64,000 nucleotides of DNA. Origin: Paenibacillus eucommiae (GTDB taxonomy: Bacteria; Bacillota; Bacilli; Paenibacillales; NBRC-103111). How positions within the stretch are numbered: the first letter of the stretch is position 1; every line of letters starts with the position of its first letter. The notes beneath the pieces are model-generated. The model saw only the letters and a list, made by a program, of their open reading frames with translations. It searched no databases and was not told the origin of the DNA. The DNA lies in the NCBI RefSeq assembly GCF_017874215.1, contig NZ_JAGGLB010000024.1:111305-175304 (forward strand), in the 5' to 3' direction. Positions 61,870-64,000 of this stretch are shown piece after piece. Position numbers and translations under genes: made by a program.

Positions 61870-62913
61870 TTAATCCATCATATTAACAATTGCTTTGTTT
61901 TCACATGCTTTAGCTAAATCCATTGGTGTCTTCCCCTCTTGATCTGTAGCTTGAATGTTCGCACCATGTTTTAACAGCATTTCAATAGCGGCAACATTTT
62001 CTCTCGTAATAGCTCTATGCAGGGCTGTTTGTTTATACTGATTTCTACATTCAAGATTAGCTCCATGATCCAACAAGAATTTTATCCCGATAATGTTATT
62101 AAGATCTGCAAAGTTATGTAGCGGAGGGAATGGTTTCTTTTCTTGATTCACATCACAGCCCAACTGTAAAATGCCTTCTAGTAGAGCCTCATCTGTACAA
62201 TGAAGAGCAATCCCAAAGCCCTTCTTTTTCACCTCATGTTGATAAACCTCCGGAAATACTGAACGAATATAATTCACAATATCACTTGAGTGTCTAAACG
62301 CAATTTCAAGAGAGGTTTCAGCCAGAGCACGTTTTCCTACGTTTGCTCCCTTCTCGGCTAATAGTCTAAATGCCTCTAAATTATTGTGTTTACTACAAAA
62401 CTGCAAAGAAGTGCCACGATATTCAAGAACTTTGTCTAAATCGGATTTTTTCGCGTGGGTTACTAGCTCTTTAATTTTTTCCATGTCATTCATATAACAC
62501 GCAAATACTAATGTATTCTTAATTTTTTCTGCCTTTAACGATTGCTGTAAGATTTCTTTTCTTTCCTCTCCCTTTGGTTCCAAATCATATCTCTGGTAAA
62601 TGATTAACTCAAAGACATCCGTATCAAAAAGTTCAGGATTCATATCTTTCACAATGCAATGCTCAACTAACTTACCAGCATCTACTTTGATACAAAGAAT
62701 GCCCTTCCCTAGCATTAATTCCTTAATTTCGTTAATATACTTATCAAAAAGAGCAATAGTAATTTCTCCATCATATGAAACTTCATTTTCTAAAACAGCA
62801 AAATATCCGCTTGTAAACGAATTCTCAGTGCCTAAAATTAAATATGTATACGTTCTTTCACTTAGCATAGGCTCATTGATAATCGTGTCTACTAAATAAT
62901 CAAGATTGTTCAT
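61870..62913 (-). CDS. Ankyrin-repeat protein
   Basis: 347 aa with AAGGAATCAAT-ATG. The N-terminal 150 residues form an unassigned domain (YLILGTENSFTSGYFAVLEN). The C-terminal half has four to five ankyrin repeats, clearest in IGIKFLLDHGANLECRNQYK, QTALHRAITRENVAAIEMLL and HGANIQATDQEGKTPMDLAK. Such proteins mediate protein-protein contacts and often act as immunity proteins in toxin systems. No toxin gene is adjacent here. Confidence 0.85.
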   Translation of the reverse strand: MNNLDYLVDTIINEPMLSERTYTYLILGTENSFTSGYFAVLENEVSYDGEITIALFDKYINEIKELMLGKGILCIKVDAGKLVEHCIVKDMNPELFDTDVFELIIYQRYDLEPKGEERKEILQQSLKAEKIKNTLVFACYMNDMEKIKELVTHAKKSDLDKVLEYRGTSLQFCSKHNNLEAFRLLAEKGANVGKRALAETSLEIAFRHSSDIVNYIRSVFPEVYQHEVKKKGFGIALHCTDEALLEGILQLGCDVNQEKKPFPPLHNFADLNNIIGIKFLLDHGANLECRNQYKQTALHRAITRENVAAIEMLLKHGANIQATDQEGKTPMDLAKACENKAIVNMMD

Positions 62914-62943
62914 ATTGATTCCTTCATACCTCCACCTGCAAGA

Positions 62944-63300
62944 TCAATATTTTTTAATTTCAATTCTATTTCCTTCTGGATCAATAATTACTCCGATTAT
63001 CCCCCAATTAAAAGTATGCACATCAACCTTTACTTTTCGTTGTTTAAGTTCTTTCACTGTTTCTTCGAAATAGTCTACTTCAATTCTAATGACCATTGGG
63101 TTCTGACTTCTATTCTTCTCGGATGTGCTTAATACTCCGTTATCTTCAATCATCAAATAGCTGTCACCAAAATCAAGTTTTGAAAGGCCTTCTTTTCTTT
63201 CTCTTACATTTAGGCCCAGTTTTTCGGTATAGCAGCGCCTATAGAACTTATGGGGGTTAAACTTATTATTTTTTCTATAATTAAAAAAACCTCCGTCCAT
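62944..63300 (-). CDS. VOC/glyoxalase-fold protein with abnormal N-terminus
   Basis: 118 codons. EKLGLNVRERKEGLSKLDFG, NPMVIRIEVDYFEETVKELK and GVIIDPEGNRIEIKKY are the core of a VOC protein (DPxGNxIE end). The first 25 residues (MDGGFFNYRKNNKFNPHKFY) do not fit the family's first beta-strand. The ATG lacks a ribosome site, while GGAGG follows it, so the 5' end is probably altered by a frameshift or deletion. Confidence 0.65.
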   Translation of the reverse strand: MDGGFFNYRKNNKFNPHKFYRRCYTEKLGLNVRERKEGLSKLDFGDSYLMIEDNGVLSTSEKNRSQNPMVIRIEVDYFEETVKELKQRKVKVDVHTFNWGIIGVIIDPEGNRIEIKKY

Positions 63301-63900
63301 AAGCGGGTTTGCTATTATCGTACGAGTTGTATATTATATTTGGAAATAATTATCCTTAATTAGGAGTATATTCCGAAAAACGTTCGCCGGTTAGGTCCGA
63401 TAGACCCAACTTTGTTGAAATCTCTCTTTACTTGTCTGATTTTGAAAATTTAATGGATAGTCGCATAGTAGAAGAATGCAAAAGCCCACAAGAAGGTGGA
63501 CAAGAAAGAGTACGATCTGCAGCTTGTGAGCGAGGTTTTACAGATAAGCTTCGATATATTTTGCTTATTCATTACATTATCCCTAGACCAAAGGTCACAA
63601 AGGCTCTTATTCACAAGTTCCACACGCCCCATAACACTCCCAAAGCTTCCTTACATCTAACTTTTTCGCCGTCACTTATGATAAGGTTCCCCGCAATTAA
63701 TCTTCAACTAAACTGCCCGTTAGCTTAATCATTAATTTTCATAACAAGTGGGCTCATTTCTTTCAGTGTAGAACGCCCCCACTGACCTACAAACTTACAA
63801 TAACTATCGGAGTCATGCATTTGTAGGCCACATAGACGATCGTCATGGTCCAAGCTACCTTAGGGAGTGATTGTTGAGCATTTACCATTCATTGAGATGA
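63301..63900. other. 600-bp stretch without a recognisable gene
   Basis: Only short frames are present. A short plus-strand frame near 63475-63540 (KNAKAHKKVDKKEYDLQLVS) looks protein-like but has no start. The stretch contains repeat copy e (63703-63729). Confidence 0.5.
63703..63729 (+). repeat. Direct repeat 'TGCCCGTTAGC', copy e
   Basis: TTCAACTAAACTGCCCGTTA followed by GCTTAAT, matching copy a over ACTGCCCGTTAGC. Confidence 0.7.
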
Positions 63901-64000
63901 TTACTGATTGATATTTTGCATAATTGCGCTGTAAAGAAAATCTGCTAAATCCTCATTGCCATATTGATTAAAGTAGCTTTTGAATCGTGCATCGAATTTG
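63901..64000 (-). CDS. C-terminal end of a protein, possibly TipAS-type MerR regulator
   Basis: The last 32 codons read KFDARFKSYFNQYGNEDLAD, FLYSAIMQNINQ and TAA; the gene continues beyond the right edge. The pattern (DxRFxxYF...FLxxAI) resembles the end of the TipAS antibiotic-recognition domain of MerR-family regulators. Only the extreme C-terminus is visible, so the call is tentative. Confidence 0.45.
   Translation of the reverse strand, partial: KFDARFKSYFNQYGNEDLADFLYSAIMQNINQ

Overview
The window looks like a chromosomal segment of a Paenibacillus-type member of the Bacillota. Signs are strong AGGAGG-type ribosome sites, TTG and GTG starts, two Lpl-type carbohydrate ABC transporters with very large membrane-anchored AraC regulators, the remains of an S-layer-homology (SLH) surface protein, and ECF sigma/anti-sigma pairs. 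No rRNA, tRNA or CRISPR array was seen.

Region 1 (about 1-18 kb) is a carbohydrate utilisation locus. A divergent AraC sensor-regulator (10218-12482, +) faces a minus-strand run: solute-binding lipoprotein, two permeases, two UxuA-type mannonate dehydratase paralogues, a phytanoyl-CoA dioxygenase-family protein, a Tat-exported beta-helix protein and an extended SDR. Two tandem GH38-type alpha-mannosidases lie on the far side of the regulator. The transporter gene and the first mannosidase share a 24-bp upstream element at almost the same distance from a common ACTGTATTT promoter box, so they probably form one regulon.

Region 2 (18-33 kb) holds a putative type I toxin and a second carbohydrate locus on the minus strand: two permeases, binding protein, membrane AraC regulator, Gfo/Idh/MocA oxidoreductase and two alpha/beta hydrolases. 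Next come a 1184-aa secreted DUF4838-type protein and an amidohydrolase-Rieske pair. The three transcription units share a promoter element (GATTGCMGGAAAT, 17-bp spacing, TATNNT).

Region 3 (33-50 kb) is mosaic. It has a NarL-type response regulator and a 7TM histidine kinase separated by an antisense SLH remnant whose last part is inverted. It also has SEC-C proteins with a decayed duplicate, DUF6273, AraC and Ig-like remnants, a 105-bp MITE-like element with an 8-bp target duplication, long inverted repeats and four TTTAACGATG hairpins. Intact genes are TetR/ketopantoate-reductase-like, EpsC serine acetyltransferase, a VOC protein, ArsR/AHSA1 with a 16-bp-period operator array, aldo-keto reductase/ArsR, and an anti-sigma factor whose sigma gene is truncated.

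Region 4 (50-64 kb) begins with relics of a MazG-like plus PLD-type nuclease unit. It continues with an intact ECF sigma/anti-sigma pair and a secreted small protein-lipoprotein-ABC exporter operon. It ends in an accessory stretch of small genes (methyltransferase, broken aminoglycoside phosphotransferase-like gene, GNAT acetyltransferase, tandem tyrosine recombinase copies, ankyrin protein, VOC protein). A direct repeat with core TGCCCGTTAGC recurs five times between these genes, which suggests a cassette-like array next to a recombinase.
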